Assembly: GCA_027075825.1 (NCBI GenBank)
Contig: JALSZZ010000016.1
Coordinates: 1 to 5,952 of the forward strand
Length of the DNA: 5,952 nucleotides
Reading direction: 5' to 3'
Source: Mariprofundaceae bacterium
Lineage (GTDB): Bacteria; Pseudomonadota; Zetaproteobacteria; Mariprofundales; Mariprofundaceae
A program made the translations under genes and the position numbers. Each line of letters starts with the position of its first letter. The stretch's first letter is position 1. The notes under the pieces are model-generated. The model was not told where the DNA came from. It saw nothing but the letters and a program-made list of their open reading frames with translations, and ran no database searches. Shown piece by piece: positions 5,278 to 5,952 of the stretch.

Positions 5278-5952
5278 GATCGTCTGTTCCTTTTTTCCCA
5301 AGCGTAAATTGTTGGCGTAGCAATACCTTGCCATTACTGGCATAGACATGCACATACATCACACGGCCCGGTTGCCCGGACTGAAGCCAGCGCGCAGTCT
5401 CATGCAGGAAGCCGTGGCTTTCAATACGGTAAGGCCATTTGTATTTGCCTGTAGATAACAACAAGGGGTGTTTTTTACCCTTCATATCTTCCATAAACAA
5501 CTTGATCCAGCCATTGGCATAACGCTTTTTGTCTTCGCCATGAACCAGTGTCAGATCAACGTCAAACTGATGATCTTCCAGTGCATGCACCTGAAACTGC
5601 AAGAGCTGCATTCCGGTACTTTTGCGTGCCGCCAGCAAGGTATCATACACATGCAGGCGTTCACGCAGCGCTTCCTGCTTTTGCGTCTGCGCCTTGATCT
5701 CTTCCTGCAACATATTGATCTGTTCATCACGCAGCCCCAGTTGCGTGGTGGTATCGTTCAGTGTACTGCGTAATTCCTGATACAGACGCTGTAATTGCAG
5801 GTATTGCGGGCGCAGATCCTGCTGCTTCCAGAACGGTTTGTAGTAACTGCCAGCGAGAAATGATGTCGCCATCAGCACCAGTATCAGCAGGCTGCCAAGT
5901 CCCCAGAATAATACCGGATAAAAACGCCTGCTATGCGTGGCCTTGTGACCGC
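5213..5952 (-). CDS. Membrane-anchored coiled-coil protein, DUF6776-like (start beyond right window edge)
   Basis: The last 245 residues are visible and the reading frame is still open at base 5952. A short basic segment (GHKATHSRR) is followed by one transmembrane helix (visible residues about 10-33), then a coiled-coil-like region rich in Gln, Leu and Glu (about 45-110), then a predicted beta-rich domain (about 114-218, including FQVHALEDHQFDVDLTLVH and VMYVHVYASNGKVLLRQQFTL). This layout and its place directly before a bactofilin resemble DUF6776 proteins, which in some gammaproteobacteria precede a bactofilin gene; that link is from memory and pattern. Such a protein could connect bactofilin to the inner membrane, which is speculation. 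An in-frame GTG (5878) or ATG (5872) would cut through the membrane helix, so the true start is most likely outside the window. The final residues after LGKK are hydrophilic and overlap bactofilin by 65 nt. Confidence 0.7.
   Translation of the reverse strand, partial: GHKATHSRRFYPVLFWGLGSLLILVLMATSFLAGSYYKPFWKQQDLRPQYLQLQRLYQELRSTLNDTTTQLGLRDEQINMLQEEIKAQTQKQEALRERLHVYDTLLAARKSTGMQLLQFQVHALEDHQFDVDLTLVHGEDKKRYANGWIKLFMEDMKGKKHPLLLSTGKYKWPYRIESHGFLHETARWLQSGQPGRVMYVHVYASNGKVLLRQQFTLGKKGTDDHVEKKQQTGSSGSAHPRQSAH
5287..5292 (-). promoter_or_regulatory. Ribosome-binding sequence of bactofilin
   Basis: AAGGAA on the minus strand, about ten bases before the ATG at 5277. Its first bases belong to the A6 run (5291-5296) in the upstream coding region, so the same bases serve both genes. 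Confidence 0.55.

Noticed and set aside
5278..5355. Longer bactofilin start giving 26 extra residues
   Set aside because: The extension (MCMSMPVMARYCY...) overlaps the conserved-looking end of the upstream gene and is unlike bactofilin N-termini; the ATG at 5277 has AAGGA upstream.
1..5952. Defence island, mobile element or CRISPR
   Set aside because: All nine genes are recognisable housekeeping types with even base composition and tight overlaps; no transposase, integrase, long repeat or tRNA-end signature was seen.

Overview
The window is a compact block of bacterial chromosome in which all nine recognisable genes lie on the minus strand and are read from high to low coordinates. GC content looks mid-range and even throughout. 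I see no RNA gene, insertion sequence, phage gene or CRISPR array. SspB with its ClpX tail, an Hda-like DnaA regulator, an AroG-type DAHP synthase and a DUF2066-like exported protein together point to Pseudomonadota of gammaproteobacterial type or a close lineage such as Zetaproteobacteria. The lineage is inference; no rRNA or marker phylogeny can be run here.

In transcription order: the C-terminal part of a membrane-anchored coiled-coil protein (DUF6776-like, cut by the right edge); a bactofilin; a gamma-class carbonic anhydrase family protein; a 55-bp gap; a phenylalanine-type DAHP synthase (aroG-like); the ClpXP adaptor sspB; a DUF2066-like exported protein; a CDP-alcohol phosphatidyltransferase (pgsA-like); an Hda-like AAA+ protein; and the N-terminal part of a UMF1/Atg22-type MFS transporter, cut by the left edge.

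Nearly every junction overlaps: 65 nt, TAATG, (gap), 14 nt, ATGA, GTGA, 8 nt, ATGA. This suggests strong translational coupling, with one or two transcription units split at most by the gap before aroG. The genes are housekeeping: envelope shape and scaffold (coiled-coil protein plus bactofilin), metabolism (carbonic anhydrase fold, first step of the shikimate pathway), protein quality control (SspB delivers substrates to ClpXP), acidic phospholipid synthesis (PgsA) and control of replication initiation (Hda).

No wholly new system is evident. The points most worth a second look are: a 13-base exact match to the T7 promoter core in the only intergenic gap; a 65-nt gene overlap starting just after an A6 run that suggests a frameshift or indel; an Hda without the N-terminal clamp-binding motif and with a changed P-loop glycine; overlap of pgsA with hda, whose products are expected to act in opposite directions on DnaA; and sspB sitting behind aroG instead of sspA.
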